Below, in pieces: positions 1 to 6,611 of a stretch of 7,566 nt of DNA. How positions within the stretch are numbered: position 1 is the first letter of the stretch; each line of letters starts with the position of its first letter. Below the pieces are notes generated by a model. The model was not told the origin of the DNA and searched no databases. It was given only the letters and a program-made list of their open reading frames with translations. Source of the stretch: a bacterium (lineage in GTDB: Bacteria; Cyanobacteriota; Vampirovibrionia; Obscuribacterales; Obscuribacteraceae); assembly GCA_030431355.1 (NCBI GenBank), contig JAUIJG010000261.1, forward strand, positions 1-7,566, written 5' to 3'. Made by a program: the position numbers and the translations under genes.

Positions 1-727
1 CTCGTTTTTTGGGCATATCGCCGGCAATCACTACTCCGTTTTTGGCTCCGGACTCACTATTGGGTGGGATGGTCTCGGCGAACTCAAGGTCCTTCATGTC
101 ATCCTCTGTCCAAATGGCTGCTTCGAAAAAAAGCTGCTGACCAATTAAATCACCTTCTATGGGGGTTCCGATCACAATCTCGAGTACGCCCGATTCAGGT
201 ATTTTACCTACTGCGACCACTTTTCTGTCGGAGCCAAGCCTTAATTTATGCCCCATGACAGGTTTGCTGCCTGAGTCCCTATCCGCCATGGCAACAGCTA
301 CGCTGGAGCCGCCCTTGCCTTTTATGACAAATGTTGCCGGTTTGCCAATTATCATTCGTTCCGGCAAATAAATTCTTGAAGGCACAAGCTTTCTTTTCAA
401 AGTCAGAGCTGACAACCTGGAGGTCCCTGCCCTGGGAGCCAGGGAGATTGTGCCCAGGGAATTGCTTGACTCCTGCTCTTTTCGCTTCAGCTCCCGGACT
501 TTTTTATTCTGCTCTGAATGCTTCACAGTTGATCCGCTGAATGGGGTTTTCATTGTCCTGAGCAGATTTGGGGGACCGTAGACTTCACCGCTTGACCCGG
601 ATTCTGATTTGGAAGCAGAGCTGACCTGGGCAAAAACCGGCGTGAACTGTGGAGAAGCCGAAAGTGCCAGGAGCAGGCCCAGGGCAGAAAATGATGCTTT
701 TTTAGATTTATTGAGGCTCTTTGTCAT
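1..727 (-). CDS. Exported protein of unknown family (3' end cut by window edge)
   Basis: Read on the minus strand, an uninterrupted frame of 242 codons runs from an ATG at 727 off the left edge. It begins with a clear Sec signal peptide: a lysine-rich start (MTKSLNKSKK), a hydrophobic core around residues 14-23 (ALGLLLAL) and a likely signal peptidase I site after VFA at residues 31-33. Residues 35-110 are Ser/Lys/Glu-rich and look disordered. From about residue 115 (SRIYLPERMIIGKPATFVIKG) the alternating hydrophobic pattern, repeated Gly turns and VLEIVIG strand suggest a beta-sandwich or Ig-like domain. Residues 196-230 include GQQLFFEAAIW. I recognise no enzyme motif, lipobox or LPXTG anchor. 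There is no strong Shine-Dalgarno before 727, but the signal peptide fixes the start well. The protein is probably secreted or periplasmic; its function is unknown. Confidence 0.8.
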   Translation of the reverse strand, partial: MTKSLNKSKKASFSALGLLLALSASPQFTPVFAQVSSASKSESGSSGEVYGPPNLLRTMKTPFSGSTVKHSEQNKKVRELKRKEQESSNSLGTISLAPRAGTSRLSALTLKRKLVPSRIYLPERMIIGKPATFVIKGKGGSSVAVAMADRDSGSKPVMGHKLRLGSDRKVVAVGKIPESGVLEIVIGTPIEGDLIGQQLFFEAAIWTEDDMKDLEFAETIPPNSESGAKNGVVIAGDMPKKR

Positions 728-772
728 ATCTGTCGGTATTCTTGCGGATGCTGGAAATTTTGACCTAATTGA

Positions 773-800
773 ATTGTACGGACAATGCTTTTTGTGTCTT
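773..800 (-). promoter_or_regulatory. Candidate sigma-70 promoter for the exported-protein gene
   Basis: On the minus strand AAGACA (795-800, 4 of 6 to TTGACA) and TACAAT (773-778, 5 of 6 to TATAAT) are separated by 16 bases. This would place the transcript start near 766, about 40 nt before the ATG at 727. The whole 728-1019 interval separates two divergent genes. I see no convincing gene in it, and no clear promoter for the plus-strand gene at 1020. The call rests on consensus matching only. Confidence 0.3.
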
Positions 801-1008
801 GGCTGAATTTTGGGAAGGCGGCATATTTTGCAGACGAGGCATGTTTTTCGGACAGGGAATTCGGCACTAACAGGAGAGATGACCTAATCAGAAGAAAGTT
901 TCATCCACCAGGGCAAAACTCCATGTATGCTTTAGGTAGGCTTAATACTACCACCAGCTTAGGTTACTGCGTACTTGAAAACATCCGAGCACTACAAAGA
1001 AGATATAA

Positions 1009-1018
1009 AAGGAGGTGG
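1009..1018 (+). promoter_or_regulatory. Strong Shine-Dalgarno AAGGAGGTGG
   Basis: AAGGAGGTGG is nearly a full complement of the 16S rRNA 3' end, the best ribosome binding site in the window. It supports translation starting just downstream. TTG at 1020 lies 4 nt after GGAGG and opens the 95-residue frame. TTG at 1024 is better spaced (8 nt) but opens a different frame of only 39 residues, ending at 1143. ATGs at 1030 and 1036 are also in that short frame. Confidence 0.7.
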
Positions 1019-1019
1019 T

Positions 1020-1307
1020 TTGCTTGCTGATGCCCATGGTAGCGAAGCTGAAATTCGGCGCATACCTCTGGTGTCCGGCGGCGATCTTGTTATCTGGGCG
1101 AAGGACCAGCTCCCTCTGGTTAACTGCTTGTTTGTCGCCTTGAGCTTGCATGTGGTGTTTATTCCCGTTCTCTGGATCATGGGCTGGGCTCTGCCCTGGC
1201 CTCAGCCTCCCGTTATCACAACGGTTATTGAGTATGATTTGACCAACTGGCCAAGAGTTGCTAAGCCCAAAAAAGTTTTTGAGCTGGTGGATCCTGAGTT
1301 GAATTAG
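1020..1307 (+). CDS. Small single-pass membrane protein, weakly TonB/TolA-anchor-like
   Basis: This frame encodes 95 residues from a TTG start chosen because it directly follows the strong Shine-Dalgarno at 1009-1018; a TTG at 975 would add 15 residues but lies upstream of that site. Residues 1-32 are polar (ADAHGSEAEIRRIPL). Residues 33-57 form one membrane segment (LVNCLFVALSLHVVFIPVLW). A proline- and lysine-containing tail follows (PWPQPPVITTVIEYDL, then AKPKKVFELVDPELN). A Ser/His pair in the membrane segment followed by a Pro-rich, acid-ending tail is the layout of TonB/TolA N-terminal anchors, but the C-terminal receptor-contact domain is missing. The protein could be a truncated TonB-like gene, a small standalone membrane protein, or not the translated frame at all, since a 39-residue frame competes for the same ribosome site. 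No family is firmly recognised. Confidence 0.5.
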   Translation: MLADAHGSEAEIRRIPLVSGGDLVIWAKDQLPLVNCLFVALSLHVVFIPVLWIMGWALPWPQPPVITTVIEYDLTNWPRVAKPKKVFELVDPELN

Positions 1308-1719
1308 AGCTAGCTTTTTTGCAGACTGAATTTTGGGTCTGGAGTCGGTTCATGCCCGGGCCTGTACCTGACCTGTACCTGGCCTATCCGAGTCTTTGCA
1401 AACCTGAGTCTTTACCTACGCCGTCTGTATCTGCATCTACCCGGATTTTATACTTCTTGATTGCATGTTTCTTAATTGCATATTTAATGTATATGCGCGG
1501 GTTGTTCAATTCGATCGTTAAGGAAATTTTTTTTGATGGAGTTTAAATCCGCTGATCGGTAGTCTTTTTGTTTGTAGTCGATACCTTGTCGGTGCCGAGT
1601 ATTTATACCGGGGTGTCCTTTTGTATATGTAAATGGTTTCTGCGGGGCGGCGGTGTTCCTAGTATTCTTGTTATTTCATCTATCTTTTTCTAGCTCGCTG
1701 CGTCACTTTCCGTGCACGC
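1308..1719. other. Intergenic region, no supported gene; short direct repeats
   Basis: About 410 bases before recJ hold no frame I can support. The only open frame (1319-1546) starts at TTG without a ribosome site and has a biased composition. The stretch contains small imperfect direct repeats: CCTGTACCTGA/CCTGTACCTGG at 1361-1382 (11-bp period), GAGTCTTT twice near 1389-1414, and a 15-bp pair built on TTGATTGCAT/TTAATTGCAT near 1457-1486. GC drops in 1440-1540. The recJ promoter should lie here (TATTTA and TATACC are candidate -10 sequences near 1599-1609), but none has a good -35. Confidence 0.5.
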
Positions 1720-1721
1720 AT

Positions 1722-1728
1722 GGAGGAG
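1722..1728 (+). promoter_or_regulatory. Shine-Dalgarno GGAGGAG that sets the recJ start
   Basis: GGAGGAG sits 6 nt before the ATG at 1735. An upstream in-frame ATG at 1720 overlaps this site itself (ATGGAGGAG), so ribosomes bound here would start at 1735 rather than 1720. Confidence 0.75.
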
Positions 1729-1734
1729 TTCCAC

Positions 1735-4461
1735 ATGCAAAGCTCGATGTCTACCAGCTCAAAAGGCAATCTTTGGGTTTTTCCAGAACCCATGAGCATT
1801 CCACAGGAGATTCTCGAGCTGGTGGATGGTGATTCTGTACTTGGTCATTTACTAATGGGCCGGGGTTATGACACGGTCGAGAAGGCCAGGGAGTTTCTGG
1901 AGCCCGAGAGCTACACTCCGACCAGTCCCATGGAGCTGCCGGATATGGCCAAGGCTGTGCGTCGTATTACGGAAGCGATAGAGAAAAAGCAACATATCAC
2001 TATATACGGTGACTATGACGTGGACGGAGTAACCGCAACTTCCGTCTTGCTTTCTGTTCTTAAGGACCTGGGAGCGGATGTGGATTTTTATATCCCCAAC
2101 CGTATGAATGAAGGCTATGGACTCAATCTTAAGTCCGTCAGCATTCTTGCCAGCAAACACAAGACCAAGTTGATCATAACCTGCGATTGTGGAGTTTCAA
2201 ATTTTTCAGAGATCAATTTCGCCAAGTCTCTTGGCGTTGATACCCTTGTTCTGGACCATCACACCATGCCTGAGATGATGCCGCCGGCGGTGGGTATTGT
2301 GCATCCTAAGCTACTTGACTCAGAACATCCCCTATTTGACTTGCCCGGGGTAGGGGTTGCCTACAAAGTTTGTGAGGCGCTTCTAGAAGATAAAGGACAG
2401 AAAGAGAAAGCCGAATTTTTGATTGACCTGGTCACCATGGGAATGATAGCGGATCTGGTGCCTCTCGTCAGGGAGAATCGTTATCTGGTCAAAATCGGAT
2501 TGAAGAAGCTGGTGGAGACCGAACGTGTAGGCTTGAAGGCTCTTTTGGGCCAGGTACGACAACAGAAAAACACGGACCTGGTTGGATTTGGAATCGCTCC
2601 TAGAATTAATGCTGCAGGCCGTCTTTCCGATGCCAACAAAGCTGTGGAGTTGATGACCACGGATGATGAGGCAAGAGCTGATGAAATCGCCGACGAGTTG
2701 CAGAAAGAGAATGTTCGCAGGCAAGAACTTTGCGAGAAAATCTTTGCCGATGCCGATCTTAAGGTTCAGTCAGACCCGGAATTGAGTCGGAAAAAATGTA
2801 TTGCCATCTATGATGCTGAGTGGCACCACGGGGTTGTCGGTATAGTGGCATCAAGGTTGGTGGAGAAGTACCACCGCCCGGTTTTCATCGGTCAGCTGGA
2901 CCGAGGGGAAGGGATTGTCAAAGGTTCCGCTCGCGGAGTGTCCCAATTAGACCTCTACGAGGTTTTGAAAGATAACGAGCATCTTCTTACGAAGTGGGGT
3001 GGTCACAAAATGGCTGCCGGTTTCTCCACCGAGGCGGCTCGCGCTGATGCGCTCATGGCAGGACTGGTGGCAACTTGCAACAAAATGCTCCAGGGTAAGC
3101 CGCTGGCGGGTGTGGTCAAAATCGACTATGTCGCTCCCCCCGAGTCGGTAGACCTGGACATGGCCAGGGACCTTTTGAAGTTAGCTCCCTTCGGCATGGG
3201 GAATCGCAAGCCCCGGCTATGCATGACCAAATTGACCTGCTCGGGAGTCCGCCCCCTGGGCAAAGAGAAGAAGCATTCTCGAATAATGGTTCGCTCCTCT
3301 TCTAACTCCACTGAGTTCGAGTGTGTCATGTGGAATAGCATGGGACGTGTTCCTGAGGTCGGGCAATCTGTGGACATAGCCTTTACTCCGGAGGTCAACC
3401 ACTTTAACAACCGTGACCGTCTGCAGCTTGTTTTGGAAGATTGGCGCAAACCGGGTGGAGTAGATTGTACTGACGTGGAGAGCATCAAGGAAGAGGACCT
3501 GGTCTCCTTGCAATCCGATGATGCGGCAGTGGATTCTGGGGCGAAGCCGTCAGAAGAGAGAGAGCCGGTTCAAGATGTGGTCTCGGCGAAGAAAGTAGAA
3601 TCAGAGGCGTTGGAGCCGATTTCGTCTGGTATGACCGGTGGTGCTGACGAAGTCAAAGACGACCTGGCAAAACTTTCTGCTCTGGCGGAGAATATTTCGA
3701 TTCCGACCCGCAAGAGCATGCAGTCCTCCAAACTCCTATGGAAGGATTTGCGTGAGCACGAGGCTCCAATCGAAGTGATGAAGAGGGCTGTCTCAAAGCT
3801 GGGAGACAATCTTCTGGTTTTTTCCGAGGCAGATTTGAAAGTGCCCGGTTTGACTTTCGTGGATCGCAATGGGCTATCCTCCAGAGAACATCTGATTCTT
3901 TATCAATATCCACCGACCCAGGAATTGTTCGAAGAGATTCTTAGCGTGGTAGCACCAAGAAACATATATATGATGGGTCACGCCGATAGATCGATGGAAG
4001 AGCCCATCGCTTTTCTGAAGAGGCTCTATGGAATCGTCAAATTTGCCGTGAACAAGAGAGACGGACAAATAGAAGGGACTAAGCTGACGGCATTGATGGC
4101 CGGTGACAAACTTTCAGTAGCTCTTGGCCTCTCTGTTTTAAGGAAAGCTAATCTGGTCGATTGGTTTGCCGAGGATGGAGTTATAAATCTAGATCTGCTC
4201 TCCGATTCGGTGGGTAACCTGAGCGGTTGTGCCGAATTTGATCAGTTGGCTAATCGTCTTGATGAGATTAAGACTTTCCGGAACTGGTGTCGAGAATCCT
4301 CTATAAAGGATATACAATTAGCACTTGTCAAAAATGGCGTGAGGCTTCCTCGTCAGACCGAGGAGGTTGATGCCGGAATGGTCAGTTTAGAAGAGAGGCA
4401 GGACTATGGTAATGCAGATGGAAAAGATAGAGCCCCGGGATTTGAAACTTCCTCTCAGTGA
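1735..4461 (+). CDS. recJ: Single-stranded-DNA-specific exonuclease RecJ
   Basis: RecJ is a DHH-family, metal-dependent 5'-3' single-strand DNA exonuclease acting in recombinational repair, mismatch repair and base excision repair in the cytoplasm. From the start at 1735 it is 908 residues. The DHH core shows the metal ligands in order: DYDVDG (93-98), CDCG (150-153), DHH (174-176) and IADLVP (238-243), then RINAAGR (290-296). The DHHA1 domain carries GGHKMAAGFS (422-431). LAPFGMGNRKP (483-493) leads into an OB-fold to about 570. An acidic, probably disordered linker (570-665) precedes a C-terminal region (about 666-880) absent from the ~577-residue E. coli enzyme. This extension resembles that of Firmicutes and cyanobacterial RecJ (Pfam ssDNA-exonuc_C-like; my inference). 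All catalytic residues are present. Its 3' end overlaps apt, suggesting one transcript. Confidence 0.95.
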   Translation: MQSSMSTSSKGNLWVFPEPMSIPQEILELVDGDSVLGHLLMGRGYDTVEKAREFLEPESYTPTSPMELPDMAKAVRRITEAIEKKQHITIYGDYDVDGVTATSVLLSVLKDLGADVDFYIPNRMNEGYGLNLKSVSILASKHKTKLIITCDCGVSNFSEINFAKSLGVDTLVLDHHTMPEMMPPAVGIVHPKLLDSEHPLFDLPGVGVAYKVCEALLEDKGQKEKAEFLIDLVTMGMIADLVPLVRENRYLVKIGLKKLVETERVGLKALLGQVRQQKNTDLVGFGIAPRINAAGRLSDANKAVELMTTDDEARADEIADELQKENVRRQELCEKIFADADLKVQSDPELSRKKCIAIYDAEWHHGVVGIVASRLVEKYHRPVFIGQLDRGEGIVKGSARGVSQLDLYEVLKDNEHLLTKWGGHKMAAGFSTEAARADALMAGLVATCNKMLQGKPLAGVVKIDYVAPPESVDLDMARDLLKLAPFGMGNRKPRLCMTKLTCSGVRPLGKEKKHSRIMVRSSSNSTEFECVMWNSMGRVPEVGQSVDIAFTPEVNHFNNRDRLQLVLEDWRKPGGVDCTDVESIKEEDLVSLQSDDAAVDSGAKPSEEREPVQDVVSAKKVESEALEPISSGMTGGADEVKDDLAKLSALAENISIPTRKSMQSSKLLWKDLREHEAPIEVMKRAVSKLGDNLLVFSEADLKVPGLTFVDRNGLSSREHLILYQYPPTQELFEEILSVVAPRNIYMMGHADRSMEEPIAFLKRLYGIVKFAVNKRDGQIEGTKLTALMAGDKLSVALGLSVLRKANLVDWFAEDGVINLDLLSDSVGNLSGCAEFDQLANRLDEIKTFRNWCRESSIKDIQLALVKNGVRLPRQTEEVDAGMVSLEERQDYGNADGKDRAPGFETSSQ

Positions 4462-5002
4462 GGAGAAGTCCAAGTGGTTGCTCAGCACCATAAGAGACGT
4501 GCCCGACTTCCCTAAAGAGGGAATTCTTTTCAAAGACATAACCACTCTTCTCAAGGATCCTGTAGCTCTTAATTTCACCCTCGAAGCGCTTTCGGAAAGG
4601 TGTAAGGCGCTGAAGCCGGATGCGATAGTAGGCATTGAGTCAAGGGGCTTTATTCTTGCTCCCACAATCGCAAAGAACCTGGGAATCGGTTTTATTCCTG
4701 TTCGCAAGCCTGGCAAGCTTCCCGCCGAGACCACAAGATTAGAGTATGAGCTTGAGTACGGCAGTGATGCTTTAGAAGTTCATACCGATGCCGTCGAGCC
4801 GGGCGAGAGAGTAGTGATTGTGGATGACTTGCTTGCCACCGGCGGAACAGCTAAGGCTGCCCATGATCTATTTGTCGGTCTTAAGGCAAATGTAGTCGGC
4901 ATAGGCTTCGTGATTGAGCTTGATTTTCTCAATGGCCGTAAGAAGTTTGAAGATAGTGAAAACAGTGAAGAGATGGAGATCTTCAGTCTGCTTCATTGCT
5001 AA
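4406..5002 (+). CDS. apt: Adenine phosphoribosyltransferase
   Basis: Apt converts adenine and PRPP to AMP plus pyrophosphate, a cytoplasmic purine-salvage step. The 198-residue product shows DVPDFPKEGILFKDIT (31-46), the GIESRGFILAP loop (77-87), KPGKLP (101-106), YELEYGSDALEVH (114-126) and the PRPP-binding motif VVIVDDLLATGGT (136-148), ending in the family's usual FSLLH. Most Apt proteins are 170-180 residues. The excess lies at the N-terminus and in an acidic insert at 183-191 (DSENSEEME). The start overlaps recJ by 56 nt; AGAGGCAGGA at 4394-4403 precedes ATGs at 4406, 4412 and 4418, so any of the three is possible. A non-overlapping TTG at 4478 follows GAGGAG (4460-4465) at a rather long 12-nt spacing. 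The recJ-apt order is also known in Bacillus subtilis, supporting co-transcription. Confidence 0.94.
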   Translation: MVMQMEKIEPRDLKLPLSEEKSKWLLSTIRDVPDFPKEGILFKDITTLLKDPVALNFTLEALSERCKALKPDAIVGIESRGFILAPTIAKNLGIGFIPVRKPGKLPAETTRLEYELEYGSDALEVHTDAVEPGERVVIVDDLLATGGTAKAAHDLFVGLKANVVGIGFVIELDFLNGRKKFEDSENSEEMEIFSLLHC

Positions 5003-5020
5003 GTCGGCTTGCTCGATAGG

Positions 5021-5056
5021 GCACAAGAATGGTGCACCATTCTTGTGTGCCTTTCT
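5021..5056 (+). terminator. Likely intrinsic terminator of recJ-apt
   Basis: Positions 5022-5047 form a perfect 26-bp palindrome, CACAAGAATGGTG followed at once by its complement, 19 nt after the apt stop. A short pyrimidine-rich tract follows (CCTTTCTC). A hairpin with a GTGC-like tip would form in RNA. The T tract is weak for a classical terminator, but the position between convergent genes fits. On the minus strand no T tract follows, so birA may end elsewhere. Confidence 0.65.
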
Positions 5057-5124
5057 CGAACTAGTTTTGCTGAAGCGTTTCTTTTGAACCGATTTTTTCG
5101 AACTAGCCTTGCTGAAGCGTTTTT
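5052..5124. repeat. Two-copy imperfect tandem repeat, 42-bp period
   Basis: Positions 5052-5082 and 5094-5124 match at 27 of 31 bases around the core TCGAACTAG..TTGCTGAAGCGTTT. AACTAG recurs exactly 42 bases further at 5143-5148, overlapping the birA stop codon, and TTTCTCGAAC appears again at 5122-5131, so traces of more copies may exist. The repeat lies between the convergent apt and birA genes. I see no coding frame or known element in it. Confidence 0.7.
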
Positions 5125-5144
5125 CTCGAACTTGTCTTTCTCAA

Positions 5145-6092
5145 CTAGTAACTATAAGAGCCGTCTTTGCCTCTGATCGTGATTTCACCGGCGTGGAGCA
5201 ATCTGGTGCCATCTTTCGTTTTAACAAGCAATGCACCGTTTTGATCTATGTCTTCAGCCAGACCTTCAATGTCGCCGTTTGCTGTTTGGATCGTTTGACC
5301 GAGGGTAACGGAGCCAGCCCGCCATTCGTCCAGGAGCAGATTCAACTCATTGTTTTGCATTTTCTTATAGACTTCTTCGATTTGAAAACATAGTTCTGCT
5401 GCCAGATCTGCTGCCTCTACAGTGGTATCGCAAATTTGATCAAGATAGATCGCTTTGTCTGCGATCTCCTGGGGAAGCGGGGAAGAGGGTGTCTTCAAAT
5501 TGATGCCGATACCGATGACCAGGGCGTTTGACTGGGAGGATTTTGTTGCTCCGATTGGAATCTCCACAAGAATTCCGGCTAGCTTTTTGGTGTCGTATAT
5601 GAGGTCGTTGACCCATTTGAGTCCTGGCTCGATTCCCGATAAGGCGAGGATTGCTCTTTTTGCCGCCACTCCAAGGCACAAAGTGATGACAGGAAGTTCG
5701 GCTATTGATCTTTCGGGTCTCAGAAGAGTGCTCAGGTAGAGACCGGAGTCGAACTCTGAAACCCATTCTCTTCCTAGTCTTCCTCTTCCGGCCGTTTGCT
5801 GCCGCGAGATTACAGTGGTGCCTTCCGGGGCTCCTTCGCGGGCGAGCTGAGCCAACCTGTTGTTGGTGGAGTCTATGGAATCCCAGTATTCATTTGAATT
5901 TGATGCACTTCTCTCTGTATTCGATGAACTTGTCCCTGAATTCGATGCACTTCTCTCTGTATTCGATGAAACTCCGTCGGAACTGTTTTTGTCCGATGAA
6001 CTTGATCCCGCTGTTATCCGTGTGGGATTGCCGACGATTTCAGTTTTGAGAAGCTTGTTGAATGCCGTAAGTCTCTCTTGATTTATGGACAT
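5145..6092 (-). CDS. birA: Biotin--[acetyl-CoA carboxylase] ligase (monofunctional BirA)
   Basis: BirA activates biotin with ATP and attaches it to the biotin carboxyl carrier protein of acetyl-CoA carboxylase. The 315-residue product has DSIDSTNNRLAQLAREGAPEGT (71-92), the biotinyl-AMP loop GRGRLGREW (102-110), LYLSTLLRP (118-126), KWVNDLIYDTKKLAGILVE (159-177) with the catalytic-site lysines, GIGINL (194-199), and a small C-terminal beta domain (265-309). There is no N-terminal helix-turn-helix, so it is a group I ligase without the repressor role of E. coli BirA. Family members usually run straight from an LLKT..G segment into the DSIDSTN strand. Here a Ser/Asn/Thr-rich insert of about 40 residues (28-68) intervenes, containing a duplicated 14-residue unit. 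All ligase motifs are intact. The ATG at 6092 lies 6 nt after the osmC-family stop, without a clear Shine-Dalgarno, suggesting translational coupling. Confidence 0.93.
   Translation of the reverse strand: MSINQERLTAFNKLLKTEIVGNPTRITAGSSSSDKNSSDGVSSNTERSASNSGTSSSNTERSASNSNEYWDSIDSTNNRLAQLAREGAPEGTTVISRQQTAGRGRLGREWVSEFDSGLYLSTLLRPERSIAELPVITLCLGVAAKRAILALSGIEPGLKWVNDLIYDTKKLAGILVEIPIGATKSSQSNALVIGIGINLKTPSSPLPQEIADKAIYLDQICDTTVEAADLAAELCFQIEEVYKKMQNNELNLLLDEWRAGSVTLGQTIQTANGDIEGLAEDIDQNGALLVKTKDGTRLLHAGEITIRGKDGSYSY
5896..5970. repeat. In-frame 42-bp tandem repeat inside birA
   Basis: Positions 5896-5928 and 5938-5970 are 33-bp copies differing at one base (GAATTTGATG versus GAATTCGATG), offset by 42 bp, which is 14 codons. 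On the minus strand each copy encodes SSNTERSASNS. Flanking sequence (TTCGATGAACTT, TCCGATGAACTT) contains shorter related pieces. The near-identity suggests a recent duplication by replication slippage. Confidence 0.9.
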
Positions 6093-6098
6093 TTCGAA

Positions 6099-6518
6099 TC
6101 AGGCAGTTTTAGATACGCTTGTGGAAATCTCTTTAGGACCGACCATTAGTTTGTGAATGGGGCATTTGTCCGCAATTCTTTTTAGATCTTCAACTTGCTC
6201 TTCGGTGAGGTCTCCTTCAAGTTCAATTTCTCGAACTATTTTCGGCATTGTACGGCTTGTGTTTTCAGGATCTTCCGTTTTTTCTTCTTTCAAGTTGATG
6301 GTTACCTTGTCAAGGTTCCATCCTTTTCTTTTGGCATACATTTGGACAGTAATTGCAGTGCAGGCTCCAAGAGAGCTGAGCAACAATTGATGAGGATCAG
6401 GACCCTTCTCATCGCCACCAAGCGACTTGGATACGTCGCAGACCAAGCTGTGAGAACCAGCTTCTATTTCCTGGGTAAAGTTTCTATCGGTGGATGCTTT
6501 GACGATAACATCTGGCAT
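6099..6518 (-). CDS. OsmC/Ohr-superfamily protein (YhfA-like)
   Basis: Members of this superfamily use two cysteines to reduce organic hydroperoxides, or act as less characterised redox proteins. The 139-residue product has the two signature cysteines: Cys53 in SLGACTAITVQMYAKRKGW (49-67) and Cys119 in ADKCPIHKLM (116-125). It also has DPHQLLLSSLGAC (41-53), typical of the dimer's active-site helix. Length and motif spacing fit the OsmC/YhfA branch better than Ohr (which has VCPYS-type motifs). The ATG at 6518 is preceded by GAGG at a rather long 10-nt spacing. The gene is first in a minus-strand pair with birA. A role in peroxide defence is inferred from the family only; the exact substrate cannot be told. 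Confidence 0.9.
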   Translation of the reverse strand: MPDVIVKASTDRNFTQEIEAGSHSLVCDVSKSLGGDEKGPDPHQLLLSSLGACTAITVQMYAKRKGWNLDKVTINLKEEKTEDPENTSRTMPKIVREIELEGDLTEEQVEDLKRIADKCPIHKLMVGPKEISTSVSKTA

Positions 6519-6545
6519 GGTTTTCTTGCCTCATAGTTGCCTTGG

Positions 6546-6575
6546 ATCATAGATGTTATTAGCTTGACATGTAGA
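6546..6575 (-). promoter_or_regulatory. Candidate promoter of the osmC-family/birA pair
   Basis: On the minus strand TATGAT (6546-6551, 5 of 6 to consensus) has TCTACA (6570-6575, 4 of 6) 18 bases upstream. Transcription would begin near 6539, about 20 nt before the ATG at 6518, leaving just enough leader for the GAGG ribosome site. Confidence 0.45.
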
Positions 6576-6592
6576 TGTACATTCCGCTCCAT
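6564..6592 (+). promoter_or_regulatory. Divergent promoter element and small inverted repeat
   Basis: TTGACA at 6564-6569 is a perfect -35 on the plus strand, but the -10 at the right distance (CTCCAT, 6587-6592) is poor. It overlaps an inverted repeat, ATGTA-GATG-TACAT (6569-6582), which also covers the minus-strand -35. A regulator bound here could affect both divergent transcripts. This is inferred from position, and 5-bp arms can arise by chance. Confidence 0.3.
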
Positions 6593-6611
6593 GGATGGTT
6601 TACTTTGTTTG

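Noticed and set aside
785..1030. Plus-strand 81-codon frame between the two divergent left-hand genes
   Set aside because: No ribosome site, Cys/Arg/Phe-rich composition without a domain, and it runs across the strong Shine-Dalgarno of the next gene.
1319..1546. Plus-strand 75-codon frame with a hydrophobic stretch (ILYFLIACFLIAYLMYM)
   Set aside because: It starts at TTG with no ribosome site; the hydrophobic part comes from an AT-rich repeat region, and no family pattern is visible.
1720..1734. recJ start at the upstream ATG (1720)
   Set aside because: That ATG overlaps the GGAGGAG ribosome site, which is ideally placed for the ATG at 1735.
3126..3869. Several minus-strand frames of about 100-120 codons opposite recJ
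   Set aside because: They lie antisense to the well-supported RecJ frame, lack ribosome sites and show no domain pattern.
5052..5148. Possible CRISPR array in the apt-birA spacer
   Set aside because: Only two imperfect copies with an 11-base gap between them; no regular spacers and no cas genes.
5455..6081. Plus-strand frames of 73-114 codons opposite birA
   Set aside because: Antisense shadows of BirA; the repeated FDALLSVFDE residues merely mirror the 42-bp repeat.
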